From the NCBI GenBank assembly GCA_900660155.1, contig CABFPE010000248.1, positions 515,735 through 579,734 on the forward strand: 64,000 bases of DNA, read 5' to 3'. Positions 12,601-27,600 of this stretch are shown piece by piece. This DNA is from Hofstenia miamia (lineage: Eukaryota; Xenacoelomorpha; Acoela; Hofsteniidae). The position numbers and the translations under genes are program-made. The notes under the pieces were generated by a model. It had not been told where the DNA came from. It worked only from the letters and a program-made list of their open reading frames with translations, and ran no database searches. How positions within the stretch are numbered: position 1 is the first letter of the stretch; each line of letters opens with the position of its first letter.

Positions 12601-15600
12601 ATATTTCTGATTCTTTTGGCACCTGCATATTTATTCAAAACCGAAATCACCTCAAGAGATATTATGTATGATTATTGGATATCTATCTAATACATTATGA
12701 GTTGATTCAACGCTCACAATTAGTTAGTAAAAAGATTAAATTACCTTATTCGTTTCACATTTGCTTTTTTTCATATTCACGCTTGTTTTTTAGGAATTTT
12801 TACGTGAATCTATTGAATAAGAGTAGTTTATTACTATTATGTTCTCAAGTCTGTCATCAATTTAAGATGTAGTTTGATGTTTGCACCAATTCACATATCC
12901 TTCTTTTTCCATTAATATTTGTTAAGCTAATGGTTTGCGAGAAGCAATAGTTCCAAAGTGTTGTGGGCCAGGCCTATTATCAGATTTTGACTTACATGCC
13001 TATGGCACCGAATTTCACCATAATGTGTCGTCAATATGCGATATTTTGCTATTATGGATAAAATGATTACAGGTTATTGCCCTCTTTAGCGCTTTCATTT
13101 AAAAATGGACACGGTGTTGATAGGTTCGGTTCACAACTGATATTTACAACACTTGTTAATTATCGCTCTTTTGAATTTGCTATAATAAGAGAAAAGAACT
13201 TTTTACTGTCAAAATATATTTATATTTCTTATGTTTATTCCAAGTAAATTTCAAATGTCTCTCACATATATCAGTATTTATAAATGCACCCATCCACAAT
13301 TATAGATTCCCTTCTAAGTGACAACATTTAGACATGCTGTTGTTATGCCTTAAATATAATATTGCATTAAGTGTATCGACTTGCAGGGTTAGTTTGACTG
13401 TATATTTGGAAAGCGACTTGCACTACAATTGGTGTTGTTTAGGATCAAATGTCGGAATATCGATTTTCTAATAAAAAGAATGAAAAAGTGGAAAACCTTG
13501 AAGGAGACGTTCTTGTGCAGATGGATTTTCCTTCATTTGAACAAAGAGAAAGTTCAACCCTCAATTCAACTTTGGTCGGTAACGCGATTTTTCCTTCTGA
13601 TTTTGCATCGACTTCAAGTGCAACTATCCAATCTAGCAACTGTCCGCCCGAATCCCATCGTGATGATTCGTCGGTCAGTGTTAATTACTTCTATCCCAAC
13701 CCTGTCACACCAAGTGAGTCTAATTTATTTCTACGGATTGATTTCTGCGTCACTGAGGCTGTCCGAATATATATTGTTTAGGTGCAAGTAATCATGATTT
13801 CGATGCAACATCCCTCCCGCAGCCTTTAAATCGCAAACAGCAGCAGGGTTCTACAGATGCTGTCACTATTGCATCGCTTGATCGTAAGCACACTCGTAAT
13901 CACGGAGTTGCCTTTGAGTCTAACAGCAGGCTTCCTTCACAAAGTGATCAGGTAAATATACCACTTAAAATGTTTATATTGCATGTTAGTTGGATCGTAG
14001 ACGCAATTAATGTTTTTTCTTAGAGTTCTAAGCGTTATAGCGGCTGTTCTCAATCATGGCCGAGCAATCCCCGATCTCCGAAGTCATCGCTCAGTAGCTT
14101 CGTATCGATTTCTGAAGAAGGAAACATTGACAGTACGGTTAGTTTGACAAAGATGAGTTCTTCCATTTCCAATGAATCTTTCCAGTCCGCTCACAGTCAG
14201 TGGGGAATGCAGCAGTACACGCCTATTCAATCATTATCTACACCTTTAGTTGACAATACTCCCAATCAGGTAAGTTCCCCAATTTGAATGTGCCCAACCT
14301 AATTCTTCATTAAAATGTACCTTTGAATTCCAAGGAACTAAACTGATCCCATTTTGAAATTTATAAATATTGTCGTAACATCTTGTTCATTCATATTTCC
14401 ACGAAATTTTTGTGATTCGTGTGATTTATAATTTTACAATTTCTCTCTAGATATTTGTTTCTTTTAGACGAATGTCCGTCCAAAGTCACTCGAGACGCAT
14501 GATGTCCTAGATCCATCGCATCCAAATGCTATTGATAGTTCTAATGTTATGTTTTACTACTTCGCGCATTTGCCAATGGTGAATTATTCGAATTGGACGA
14601 AAGTGGTTGATCTAAAATCGCCTAACTTTGGTTGCCATCCAGCCAATACTTATGGTTATCAACTGCTACGCCCAGGTTTTTATTCTTTTTAAAGGTTCTA
14701 ATATAAATAAAACCCATCAATATTTTCTTATAATTAACATTAGCGTAACTGGTCGAAAAGGATAAAAATAAGTTAGAAATGAAGCGAAAGAACTGTGAAA
14801 TTTGTTGTCAACCAAAGATTTACTTGCTGAATAATCCGTTTCAATGTTTAGTTCACGTACCGTCCCCCGTCTTTGGAATTATAAAGTTTTGCAGACATAT
14901 AATCTTTCATTTCTAAATTTGATTTTATTTTTATTAGGACTGAACTACAAAGCTATTGAGGAGCGTAAGCAAGTATTTGACAGCATATATGCAAGCATGG
15001 ANACATCCCTCCCGCAGCCTTTAAATCGCAAACAGCAGCAGGGTTCTACAGATGCTGTCACTATTGCATCGCTTGATCGTAAGCACACTCGTAATCACGG
15101 AGTTGCCTTTGAGTCTAACAGCAGGCTTCCTTCACAAAGTGATCAGGTAAATATACCACTTAAAATGTTTATATTGCATGTTAGTTGGATCGTAGACGCA
15201 ATTAATGTTTTTTCTTAGAGTTCTAAGCGTTATAGCGGCTGTTCTCAATCATGGCCGAGCAATCCCCGATCTCCGAAGTCATCGCTCAGTAGCTTCGTAT
15301 CGATTTCTGAAGAAGGAAACATTGACAGTACGGTTAGTTTGACAAAGATGAGTTCTTCCATTTCCAATGAATCTTTCCAGTCCGCTCACAGTCAGTGGGG
15401 AATGCAGCAGTACACGCCTATTCAATCATTATCTACACCTTTAGTTGACAATACTCCCAATCAGGTAAGTTCCCCAATTTGAATGTGCCCAACCTAATTC
15501 TTCATTAAAATGTACCTTTGAATTCCAAGGAACTAAACTGATCCCATTTTGAAATTTATAAATATTGTCGTAACATCTTGTTCATTCATATTTCCACGAA

Positions 15601-18600
15601 ATTTTTGTGATTCGTGTGATTTATAATTTTACAATTTCTCTCTAGATATTTGTTTCTTTTAGACGAATGTCCGTCCAAAGTCACTCGAGACGCATGATGT
15701 CCTAGATCCATCGCATCCAAATGCTATTGATAGTTCTAATGTTATGTTTTACTACTTCGCGCATTTGCCAATGGTGAATTATTCGAATTGGACGAAAGTG
15801 GTTGATCTAAAATCGCCTAACTTTGGTTGCCATCCAGCCAATACTTATGGTTATCAACTGCTACGCCCAGGTTTTTATTCTTTTTAAAGGTTCTAATATA
15901 AATAAAACCCATCAATATTTTCTTATAATTAACATTAGCGTAACTGGTCGAAAAGGATAAAAATAAGTTAGAAATGAAGCGAAAGAACTGTGAAATTTGT
16001 TGTCAACCAAAGATTTACTTGCTGAATAATCCGTTTCAATGTTTAGTTCACGTACCGTCCCCCGTCTTTGGAATTATAAAGTTTTGCAGACATATAATCT
16101 TTCATTTCTAAATTTGATTTTATTTTTATTAGGACTGAACTACAAAGCTATTGAGGAGCGTAAGCAAGTATTTGACAGCATATATGCAAGCATGGACGAT
16201 AAAGATTCCTCTGATGACTTAGCAGCTGCTTCGACTCAAGATTCAACTCTCTCGCTCACGCACAGATCTTATAACACCATTTCACAGAAGAGTAATCGTG
16301 ATTATGTTTCCATTGATATTAAGAGTGAACAATCTATTGATGCCATGATAACGCCACTTCTACTTGATGGCTGTCACAGGTAACTTTAAAACAGATTACT
16401 TTTGTAGTAATTAATTTAGGTATGCCGACGCTGCTGCTGAAACCTACAAAACTATGCATCCTGGTAGCATTCTTGATTCAATACACAGTGCTCTCAGTTA
16501 TCGAACTACCAATGCTAGTTCTAGCAGTAATTCATCCAGCAATGCTTTCTCTTTTAAATTTCATATCGCTAAGGTGAATGCTTGGTGTTCGCATTTCAAT
16601 TATTGGAATTCTAAATCAGTTTAGCATATTGGTGTTGTTTACCGAGAAATCAAATATTACATATCAAACAATATCGCGAAATTTCAACTCCTATAATTTA
16701 AGCTTTCAAAATTGCATTATTCATCTAATTTCATTTTTTTAATAGCGTTTAAATTTATTTTGAAAAAAACAATGATGTTTACCAAACGCGAATTGTATAG
16801 AACAGATATATTAACATCCTGTTAGGTTTTGCTATTTATATGTTCACTCACAAGTCATGTTGCGATGGCTTCTTTAAATATGTGTTCATGTTGTGTTCCT
16901 CAAAAAAGACTTGTTTTGAGAACTTGATTGATTTAATATATGAAATACAGATCAACAATGTTTCTTAAAATATTTTTAAATAAAAAATGAGTGTTTATCA
17001 ATTTTAAATCAGTTAATGATCAAGAAGGTTGTGATCATAACAATTCTTATTGCATTGCGGTTCTTCCAAATTTTATGAGGGCAATTAGACGTATTTGAGA
17101 TAATCACTCTTAAGGTGGGCTGGGCTGGGCGGTTCATCGACTAATTGAATCCAAGTCGATGCGAATGTTAATAATCGAATAGACTGTCGATTCACAATAG
17201 GCCAAATTCCATCGATTTGTTTTCTATTGACTTTAAAAAGACATACGTTAGTAGCACATATCGACGTTTTAGAAGAAACTGTTCGTAGTTTTATGTTTAT
17301 ACGAGCAAATACGAAATAAATGTTTAAAGCAAGTTTAGTTTTCAATAATCGAATCGATAATCTACTTTTTAATGCTAATCGAATTAATTTTAAAAACCGT
17401 TTTTCCCAGACTTACTCACTCTGGACACTCTCTACACATATAATTAATGAGAAATTTAATTGTGAATCGTTTATGTTATTATATAATATTATATATTAAT
17501 TTTTAAAAGTTAATTTTGTGTTATGATTTATTTGTATTCTAATACAAAATTGAAATTTTAGATTAACGTTTCATTCCTTCAAGCGTCAGTGAGCGAGAGT
17601 TCTATTTTCAATTCATTTGAAACTTCTTGTGCCTCACTTCTAGCGGTTAGTCTCTCACAATTCTCTCTTAACATGCACTCCGTTTCCACAGATGAAGACA
17701 ACGTCGAACACGATGAAACCAATGAAATTGCAGCAACTGCCGACATTAAATGCATTCATGCTCAGTTCAGACGTCTCTATTCGGGTGTGTTTTAAATGAT
17801 GTTTTATAATCCCTTCAGTCGATCATGTTTTCTAAAGTTTTCAATTCATAAATACAACAATCGGATTTTAAGCATATTTTATCCAGCTATTTTAATTCAC
17901 TGCGGGTTTTTCCAAAGCAGTGGCGTGCAGTGCACATATTAATGGGGGAAGCAGAATATGATATAATTATAAAATTTATGTTTGTATTACATATGTTGCA
18001 TATAACTTTAATTTCAAGCATATAAATCATTATCTAAAAAATTTACCAGATAATATAAATACAAAATTTTATTTCCTGAAACAATTAGCAATTCTCACAA
18101 TGCAATTGACGTTATGTCGCTCAATTATCTTGAAGTTCCGCTCAATTATCTTGAAGTTCATATTAGTAGTGTGAAAAATTTATAAGAAAAATCTTGACAA
18201 AATGCAGTTTATTACAAATGGTCAGTTTTAAAGGTTTTGAAACTGATCAATATAGGTTAGCCAAATACAAAAATTTACATCTGAATTTACTAAATTTACT
18301 GTATTTACTTCAACANGATAGAATTGTTTGAAAAGTAGTAGAACTCCCTTTGACTTCATATTGTATTATGTTGTTTTAAAAATTTATTTCTAATTCTAAT
18401 CAAAATAAAAATCTTTCATTTAAAATTATATTGGACAAAATTATTATCAAATTGTTACAGAATATATTGAGCACATTTTTAAATTGATTGAACCGTTTTG
18501 ATAATGGTAAAATTATATCAATACTAACAGCTCTGACTTATTAATAGGTTTTCTTGCCTACGCATATTTGCCTTGCTTTTATTGATATATTGCATTTAGT

Positions 18601-21600
18601 GATGTGTTCCCCTGTTTTTCAGAACTGACCTGCGTCGGTATCAAACCTGATTTGAATTAAACCTGTTTACTCAAGATGTTCTTTTCCGCTGTGCCTGAGT
18701 GCAAACATCGGTTTTAGTTATTAACATATTCTAAGAAAACAGAAAATCATTCTCGTTAATTTATATTTGTCAGACTTAAGCAGTCATGCAGCCGTATTAA
18801 CACGTATATTAAGATACCGTTTTATGAACTATAGTAATAGTACAACTTCAAAGAAAGTGGAGATAAACTTATCATTGGGTAAACAGGTTAACTCTACAAA
18901 TTAGCTGAAAGCAAATCATATATCAACAAAGTGCTTACGATTGATGTTTGCATAGACAGAATTCAGTAATATATGTGTATCTCCGTCTATTCATTTCAGT
19001 GGCGTGCAGTGCACATATTAATGGGGGAAGCGGAATATGATATAATTATAAAATTTATGTTTGTATTGCATATGTTGCATATAACTTAATTTCAAGCATA
19101 TAAATCATTATCTAAAAAATTTACCACATAATATAAATACAAAATTTTATTTCCAGAAACAATTAGCAATGCTCACAATGCAATTGACGTTATGTCGCTC
19201 AATTATCTTGAAGATCATATTAGTAGTGTGAAAAATTTATAAGAAAAATCTTGACAAAATGACGAATTGAATCAGTGTATTACAGTTTATTACAGATGGT
19301 CAGTTTTAAAGGTTTTGAAACTGATCAATATAGGTTAGCCAAATACAAAAATTTACATCTGAATTTACTAAATTTACTGTATTTATTTCAACATTTATTT
19401 ATTTCTATTTTAATGTTATTTCTATACATCCATTTTTGTAAATTTAGTGAAATTTTCTTGTGATTGTTAAGTAAAAAATCTAATTTTNAATGCTCACAAT
19501 GCAATTGATGTTATGTCGCTCAATTATCTTGAAGTTCATATTAGTAGTGTGAAAAATTTATAAGAAAAATCTTGACAAAATGACGAATTGAATCAGTGTA
19601 TTACAGTTTATTACAAATGGTCAGTTTTAAAGGTTTTGAAACTGATCAATATAGGTTAGCCAAATACAAAAATTTACATCTGAATTTACTAAATTTACTG
19701 TATTTACTTCAACATTTATTTATTTCTATTTTAATGTTATTTCTATACATCCATTTTTGTAAATTAAGTGAAATTTTCTTGTGATTGTTAAGTAAAAAAT
19801 CTAATTTTGAAAGTTACACTTTGATTGTCATCAATTATAAGTGATTTGGAGGCTAAATTGCACTTCTAGCTTAAAATTTCAATCACCACTGTCGCCTCGA
19901 CAATATAAATCATTGAACAATCCCGCGGTCCTCTCGTATTTTCGAATTTTGATTGGTTGGAGATTTTGTCAATTACGTTAACAAAGTGTGATAAAGAAAG
20001 CGGCAGACAGTTGCGCGGACTGTTTTCAGTTGTAATTGAGAAACATTCATTTTTATTAACAATTATCACTATTAATTAAGGTACGGTCGAGCAATTATTA
20101 CGACGCAAATTTAAGTAATAAGGATGTTGATTATTATTGCTGCTCATAATATTAAATAAATTATTGCAAAACTCATATAGTTCAATTGTTCAACAAGAAA
20201 AAACCTACCCACAATACAGTATTTTACATTATTTAAATGACGAAAATGAACAGTAATTAGTTTAATGTTTAGAATTTAAGAAAAAAAATTTAAAAGAATT
20301 GGAAACTTATAAATATGTTGTATAAGCATAAATATTTTTTCAAATAAATTTCAATGGGCAAGCGGCGCTTACCTTGCTTACCCTTAATGCACGCCTCTGT
20401 TCCAAAGCAGAGTAGAATTAATACATGGCCTGGTTATATTATTCCAAAACGTAATGTAGGAATTTATTTGTCCAAATTTTTTATATAAACAAATGCAGCT
20501 GAATTACACCTAAGTCTTAAATATCCGTCGACTTATAAAAACCCTTAGCTTAGACGAAGGGGTATTTTGGCAACTTTTTTAGATGCGTGATCGAAAACAA
20601 ATCTATTCGAAATACCCCGTACAAATTTTTTCGATACTTAAAATTATGTATTAGACATATTAAGATTAAAATGTTACAATTTGAATATGATTAATGTAGC
20701 CTAAAATTTTCATATCTTCATCAGTTCGACTTCGTTTGAGGTGCATTTTGCACCATACAAAGATTTACGCTTCTATAAAAGCAGTGCCGTTTGTTATTGT
20801 GTCGAAACTTCATGACTTTTTAAGTTATTCGAAAAAGATTAACATCATATGTGAATGATCATTTTTCAATATATTTGTGTATGGATTTTGCAAGCTTTAT
20901 AATAGTAACACTGACCATTTTATGTGTATCTGACATCCATTTTCTATATTAGGGTATTGAATATATAAATCAACATCTCTGTGGTATTTCTTGTGAATGT
21001 ATTTACCAATTTGCACAATTGTAAGTTTTTGATGCAATGATTCATGCTTGCGCTTGAACTTTTATCAAATGATTGTCTAATGAATTGCTAATATGTCGTA
21101 TGCTGCACTTTATTGTGAAATTCTGAAAACCATGAAGATTCAAAAATGTGTTAAAATGAGAATAGTGTTGCATAAATCCACTCAACAAAAATATACGCTT
21201 TCTTGAGAGTCAGATCGAAAGGTAAAAAAATGTTTCCTTAGCAGTCAATTACATGGATAAACATAATTAATTTGGATTAACTATTCTTTAGTAGAATGAA
21301 TTTGTCTTTATAACACTATATTATCAACTCAAATTTTGATGCAATGACCTTTTTTGGTGTTTGAAATACAATCCAGCACGTGTCTGTGTTTAGAATCACT
21401 CCATACGTCGTTCATTATAATCCTAACTTCATTGTTCAGCGTTGAAATGGGAAAAAGTGCTTGGGGTGAAAATGCACCCCAAAAATCTTCCAAGTAGTAA
21501 AAAAGTAAAAGACAACAAGCTGTTAATAACGCATTTTTGCTGGCTCAGTGCAACACAGCAACGCAATAATTAATACTAGCAGTGGCATTAAGAAATCACC

Positions 21601-24600
21601 CACTCTGTGCATTCCGCTGTTCGCGACAACCTCTGACTTTGCGCACTCCGCGCCTGAACTGGAGTTAAACAGTTTTTATCAGAAAACAAACTATTTCAGG
21701 GGAGTTGTTTTTAGCATGGATATTAGACCGCCTCATTATCTGAACACTAGGTATGAGAAAAATTTGAATACTTTTGAAAAAATCGGATTTCTCATTGAAA
21801 AACTTCTTATTTGCAAGTACTCCAAGCACAAGAATACGGGTTAACATAAATCTTCGTCATTGCAAGAACGGGCCCAACCCCATAGATGTGTAAATACAAA
21901 AGGCTTTCAATATTTCTCAATAGGTTTCGATAAAATTTTGAAAAAATGTCGACAAAACGATTTGTTACTTAAATGTAATACTAGTAGAAATAGGGTTGGA
22001 GCTCCCACACTCAAGTATTTTCAGTATAACAATGTTATAAGGACAAACTTTTACGGTGTTATATCTGACGTAAAATTAATGTTAACTTTTTAGGTTTTTC
22101 GGATTTTTCTTCTGTAATCTTACATAATTTATTACTTATTTCCTGTTTTTGCGTAATTGTATTCGGCCCTGATTATATGTTAATAAAATCAGAAAATGTA
22201 AAATATATAGTGTTGCAAGTTTTTATATACTTTTATTTATATTATGCAATTCATGTTTTGAAAAGTGCTATTCATTTTTTACAAAATAATAGAAATGTCA
22301 ATTTGGATGTTTTTAGCATATTAAAACAGTTGACTGAAATTCAAAGAAAGTTTTAAAGGGTAACAAAACCGAGTAAGTACATGTACAGCAAATTTTTGAA
22401 AAAACATGCATGCAATCATACGTACATTGTATCATGTATAAGTCACATTTTTCATCAAAATCAAATTTTGACATTTTTTGATTTCTTACTAGCTTTTGAC
22501 AATTTTGCACTGGTTCAAGACATCTGACACATGTTATAATATATATATATATATATATATAAATATATATATTTATATAAACTGCCCGGGGGCCAAAATG
22601 GCAAACAAACATAGATTAAAATAAACAATATTTAACGTTATTAAAAAAGTTTATTCTTTCTTTATCGATTTCTGGCACAAAACATGATGAAAATGTTTCC
22701 TAAACATTTTGAGTGATAGCGCATTTTAAACATATTTTTACATCTTAAGTCATGATAAAGTTGTCGCTGCTTAGGAATAAGGTGATGAAGCGGATGGGAC
22801 GATTTTGTTTTATCTGACCAAAGTTTAAGGCAACTATCGGACCTTCGGATTTCAAGAGTGTCAGTTTTTAATGTTATGCATGCATCGCTGTAGGAGGTAT
22901 TAGGGAGGACAATGCTAAATGCTTTTTTTGGGCGCTTTCTATTTTGAGCGACTGCGATTTGGTAAATTGTGTGTGCCAAACAGGCAATAACCTAGATGTG
23001 TAATTTATTCGGAATCAATAGTTTTGTTTATAATGATATTTAACAATGTATTGCATTCGTTTGCACAAAATAATTCTTCATATTAATGTACATATTTTTG
23101 CTTTGACGTTTTTTTTGTTACATTCTTTTGATGTCCAATATTCCTATTTGTTAGCATATTTATATTTAGGCGAGAAAATGTCTGACGGGTACATTGTAAG
23201 CACAGTTGCTGATAATGCATCGCATTGCATATTTTCGGTTGTTGATCCTCGACCTCAATCTGATCGTGCTAAACCAGATTCTCTTGGCTGGGTTATGCTG
23301 GAGATGGGCATCGAATGTGTTTCATTAAAAGGAATGAAATATGCGGGAGCTCACAAACCATGGCATCATTATGTTCGTTATCACAGGTATGCTTTATTTG
23401 CTGTAGTTTATTGTAATACCATTCTTCATGCATTCAGCAAATAAAACTAGATACCCTTCAGTATCCTTGGCATTTTTATTACATTCCACAAATCAATTCC
23501 ATGTCCTCTATATATTGTAAGTGGAGGCAAATCATGTAAAAGTGTGCTCTACAGCCCAGGGATTGAGAAAAGTTTAAAATTGTCAAAATACCAGATTTGG
23601 TATGTAGTACGTTGATCTAACTTAGACAATTGGCAATCACAGTTCGCTAAATTTTTAATGGCCATTTTCATAGGAACCGGTTTCTTCATATTTCTTGGTT
23701 ATTTTGGATACCAATGATTGAACCAACTAAGATCCAACTCTGCTCGATTTGTTACTATTTTTACAAAAGCGTTGTTTTGATAATATTATATACCATATTG
23801 AAAATCAATAATGTAATGTGACTTGACATATGCTTTTCACAAATCATTGTTATATCAATTCTCGAATATGTGCCTCTGAGTTTCTTCATAAATATGTGAT
23901 GTTTTTTCAATTCGCAATACCATTATCATGTTTTCGCGTTTATGAAGTATCAGGTGTAATATTAGTATTAATCTTAACTTTTCGTTGAATGAAAACTTTT
24001 TATAATTTGATATTGTATGCAACAAAGAATGGCAATTGAACTTCAGGCTTGTTTAGAAATTCAACTGCATCCTCTGTTGAAGAAAATACGTCATTGGTGA
24101 ATTCAGTGTACACAGATGAGGATTTTTCTGAAAATTCTTGTGATCATCACAAACCGAAGAAGTCACCAATGTTGTGTAATGGAGACAAGAGTTTGGGTAA
24201 CATCTCCGTTAAAACGGTCTGGTTCAATTTAGCTGCACCACCGTCGTCGAACGTACCTCAGTTAAAGTATGAGTTTCATAATTTTTAAATTTTCTACAAT
24301 ATTTTTTTCATATGTTCGAGGATATTTCAAAAACCAAACATGAAAAGGCTGCGTTTCAGGTTGAATTAGAATTTTCTGCATTTTGAAAGCACCAGATACA
24401 TACATTGCACTTTTTATAAAATAAGGAAGTTACTTTAAAGAATGCTAATAATATTTATAGTTGACTTTTCCCTTACTATCGTCTCAGTCGCTATACTGGA
24501 TTTGCTGATGAGGGCATCTTTGTGATCAATTTGATTGATCATTAATGAAGTTGGAGCCCAGCTTAAACTGCCAAAATATTGCAAGCTACGCCCTTGAAAT

Positions 24601-27600
24601 TCATTTTGTCATATTAATTCTTCATTATCTAAGGTTTCTACGAAATTATATATGTTTGAACAGGAAGAAAATCAACATTAGAAACTGAAGGAGGGTAGAT
24701 ATATCTCATGTTCTCCTCCTGCATTCGCCACGCTTAAGTCAAGATATTATAGTTCATTGCAACATTAACTTATCTTATATGTTTATTCAAACTGCAATAA
24801 AATTTTCAATTTAATGTTTGTATTTACTGTAAGATATCACTTACTATTCATGTTTAATTCAATAGATTGCAGTATGTTTACTAGTTTATGAATATACATC
24901 GCATTTCAATTTTTCCCTCAATATTATAAAGCGATTATATATTTGCAAATTATTTAATATTTAATATTTTGTAAAAAAATTCAATCATTTATAAGGTTAT
25001 TCACAAAATCCTTAAAAATTATTTTTTATCGCCCTATTTCACTCATCGTATGTGTAAAACATGATTATAAAAAATGAACAGTTAGAAGGATGAAGTCAGA
25101 TAAACTTAGCAATAGGTTACAACAAAAATTCTAAATGTTAGTAATTTAGCATGACTTAAAATTGAAGAGCTTAGTGTTGAAAGGGGGCTAAGTTATATTT
25201 TGCATAGATGCATTATTGAAATAAGGTAAGACTTGTGATATTGAATAATATTATTTGATTCAATATTATTAACATTTTGTCAGCTTTTCCAGACCTTTTT
25301 AAACGTTGTCATGATAAAGAGTCCATATTTTGTTTAATGAGGAAAATCATGTCTTGTAAATATAACTTTATAATAACAGTATTATGATTAAAACATAAAA
25401 AACTGTTTAGATTCGAAGATAAAGTTGACATATAAGTATAAAAAAAACTGACTGTGCTTATTGTCACTCGGTATATTATGTATGTGTATACTACCCACTA
25501 TAAAACGCTGTGTGGCTGTTTGTACATTCAAATCTATTACATTTTGTAAATGAAAGTAACTCCTTGCAACAGTCAAGTTATCTACCATATAGAACAAAAT
25601 GCAAGACATGCCCAAAATGTGACTTCGCTCACTTTTGACACTGAACTTGTTAATTAAGCAAATATTTGTAAAGGCAAAAGTAAAACTAGTCGTATTCTTG
25701 CCAATTATTTTAATTATTTAGGCATGACTTAAACTTTCTAAATACCGGCACTGCCGCTTTTAACGCATGGACATTTCCTGTCAACGACTTAGCACTAACA
25801 ATCAAAGCCCTTTTGGAAGAACGTCATCGACGTAGAGTTGCTGTCTTTGCTTATCTTTCATATGAGATACAATTGGCTAAAAAAGCGGAATCTGGGGACC
25901 ACAAAAAGGATCGTAAAAAGAAAGAGAACAAAAAAAGTGTCAAAAATGCAAAAAATAAGTACGATGCCAAGGAGGTAACTAAATCTGTTCTGCATATTTT
26001 TTTTCATGTAAAAATTTAGTGTCTTTATGAAGCCCATTGCACTCCAAATGCAAAACGATTGCGCGATGATTATTCATGTCAATTGTTGGTCGCATTCTGC
26101 AAAAACTTGGGTTCAAAGGACATTGCTGAAGTTGAGCATGTTCTTCGGCGTAGAGTACCTTCAATTAATTCTCTTAAGAAGTATCTTCTTGTTACTATTA
26201 AGCAGGATTGGTCACACAGCGTTCGAAAACAAATAGAAGTGCGTAGCAGTGAATTGGTAATAGTATTCTATTATTTATTTTCCAGTTTACCTATTTAATC
26301 ATTTCGTTAGAGTTATAATTCTTTTAAGAATAATCAAAAGCGTGTCAATTATGCGGAATTTGTGCGACCAGTTGAACCTCCTAGAGAAGATCACACCGTT
26401 CTTCGGCCAATACCTGAGAAGACTGATCCTCATGAGCCTCTTCTAGGCAAGATATCTTATTTTTTATTTAAGATGTTGAGAAAATTAGAAACATGATACA
26501 GAATTTATTTTTTCTATTTAATTGTATTATGAAAGTGCAAATATTACGCGCATTCGACACAAGCGTTTATATCTTCAAAATTGGACCAATGAAACTACGG
26601 TTTTGTAAATTGATGCACCCTGAAAATAATACACTTCCTAAAAAGCATCTATTTCATCTTCATCAGGGCATTTACTATGTTTTCGTGCGTATGATTTGCA
26701 TCTATTAATCTATAATTGATTCTTAATATATTTACAAAACAAATTAATGTCTTTCGCTGGAGGCATCGCATAAATGTACAAAAGTGGCTTTATGTATTAT
26801 TGTACATTCTTACATTTCATGCTAAATCACTTTTATAAACATAATTAAATCATACATTTTATTCATCGCTGATAAAAACATGTCCGTTGTGGTAGATATC
26901 ATTTCTTATTCTGTATGATTCTTCCTCCTTTTAAATCGATGTTCTGTTCCTTCATTTATTTGACTTCAGTTTATGCTGCCTCTTATTTATTTGAAAAAAA
27001 GATACTTTTTAAAGTTATAATATTTCTGCCCTCTAATAATAGGCTCGGTTCGGTCTCCAGTTTTCGTTAGTAATTTTATTGGACAATGCTTTTCTTTGCG
27101 AAGCTCTTCAAATAGTTCTACCAGCGTAAATTACGTTTGCTTTAAATTTTTAACTCTAGCATTTTTAATGCTCTTATTGTCTTTGAGAGTTCATTTGCTA
27201 TATATAATTGTTCATCCTATAACGTGTGAATTATGAAACTTACCCCGAAAATATTGTATTTTAATATGAATAGTGTGAACTCCATTTCAAAGTTAGTTTT
27301 CATGTAAATATATTTATACTAAGAGTGGCAACTGAGGTGATGCTAATCCTGATTAATATTATGCATTAATATTGCACCAAGTAAGGCTTTTAAGTAGGGG
27401 ACATTTTTGCAAACTGAACGTTATTATGGCACACGCTATCGCATAAATTCATCCATGTTGCCTATTATGAATGTATACACTTTTCATCGTTTGTTTCTTT
27501 ATATTCCCAACTCGTCTTAATGTAGTTTCTACACCCTTTCATTGCTTAGGATGTATCTTACCATGACCAGTGTTGTTTACTTTTCTATTTGTATGATTTT

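Larger units (their letters stand above)
13808..16196. repeat. 1,194-bp direct duplication joined by a single N: exons 10-13 repeated
   Basis: 13808-15001 recurs as 15003-16196 (offset 1195) with no difference seen over exons and introns. The two copies are separated by one N at 15002. Exon 10 is complete only in the first copy and exon 13 only in the second, exactly what overlapping unmerged contig ends would give. The genome most likely has one copy. Confidence 0.93.
17785..23169. other. intron 15 (5.4 kb as assembled)
   Basis: Contains the hAT element complex with two single-N joins (17918-20399), one copy of a dispersed repeat (about 21600-21845) and an (AT)n run (about 22540-22575). Otherwise AT-rich with nothing recognisable; its true length is uncertain because of the joins. 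Confidence 0.65.

Noticed and set aside
19275-19784. Twin 62-codon plus-strand frames
   Set aside because: They lie in overlapping copies of the hAT interior and have no transposase motif; treated as non-coding.
21462-21484. ttggggtgaaaatgcacccc hairpin
   Set aside because: A short inverted repeat with no terminator or RNA context in a eukaryotic intron; likely chance or a repeat trace.
22313-22612. 99-codon minus-strand frame with an Ile-Tyr run
   Set aside because: The IYIYIY stretch is the translated (AT)n microsatellite; no coding signal.
24046-24056. Exon 17 starting after aacttcag
   Set aside because: Gives an in-frame TAG with exon 16's phase; the acceptor ten bases downstream is consistent.
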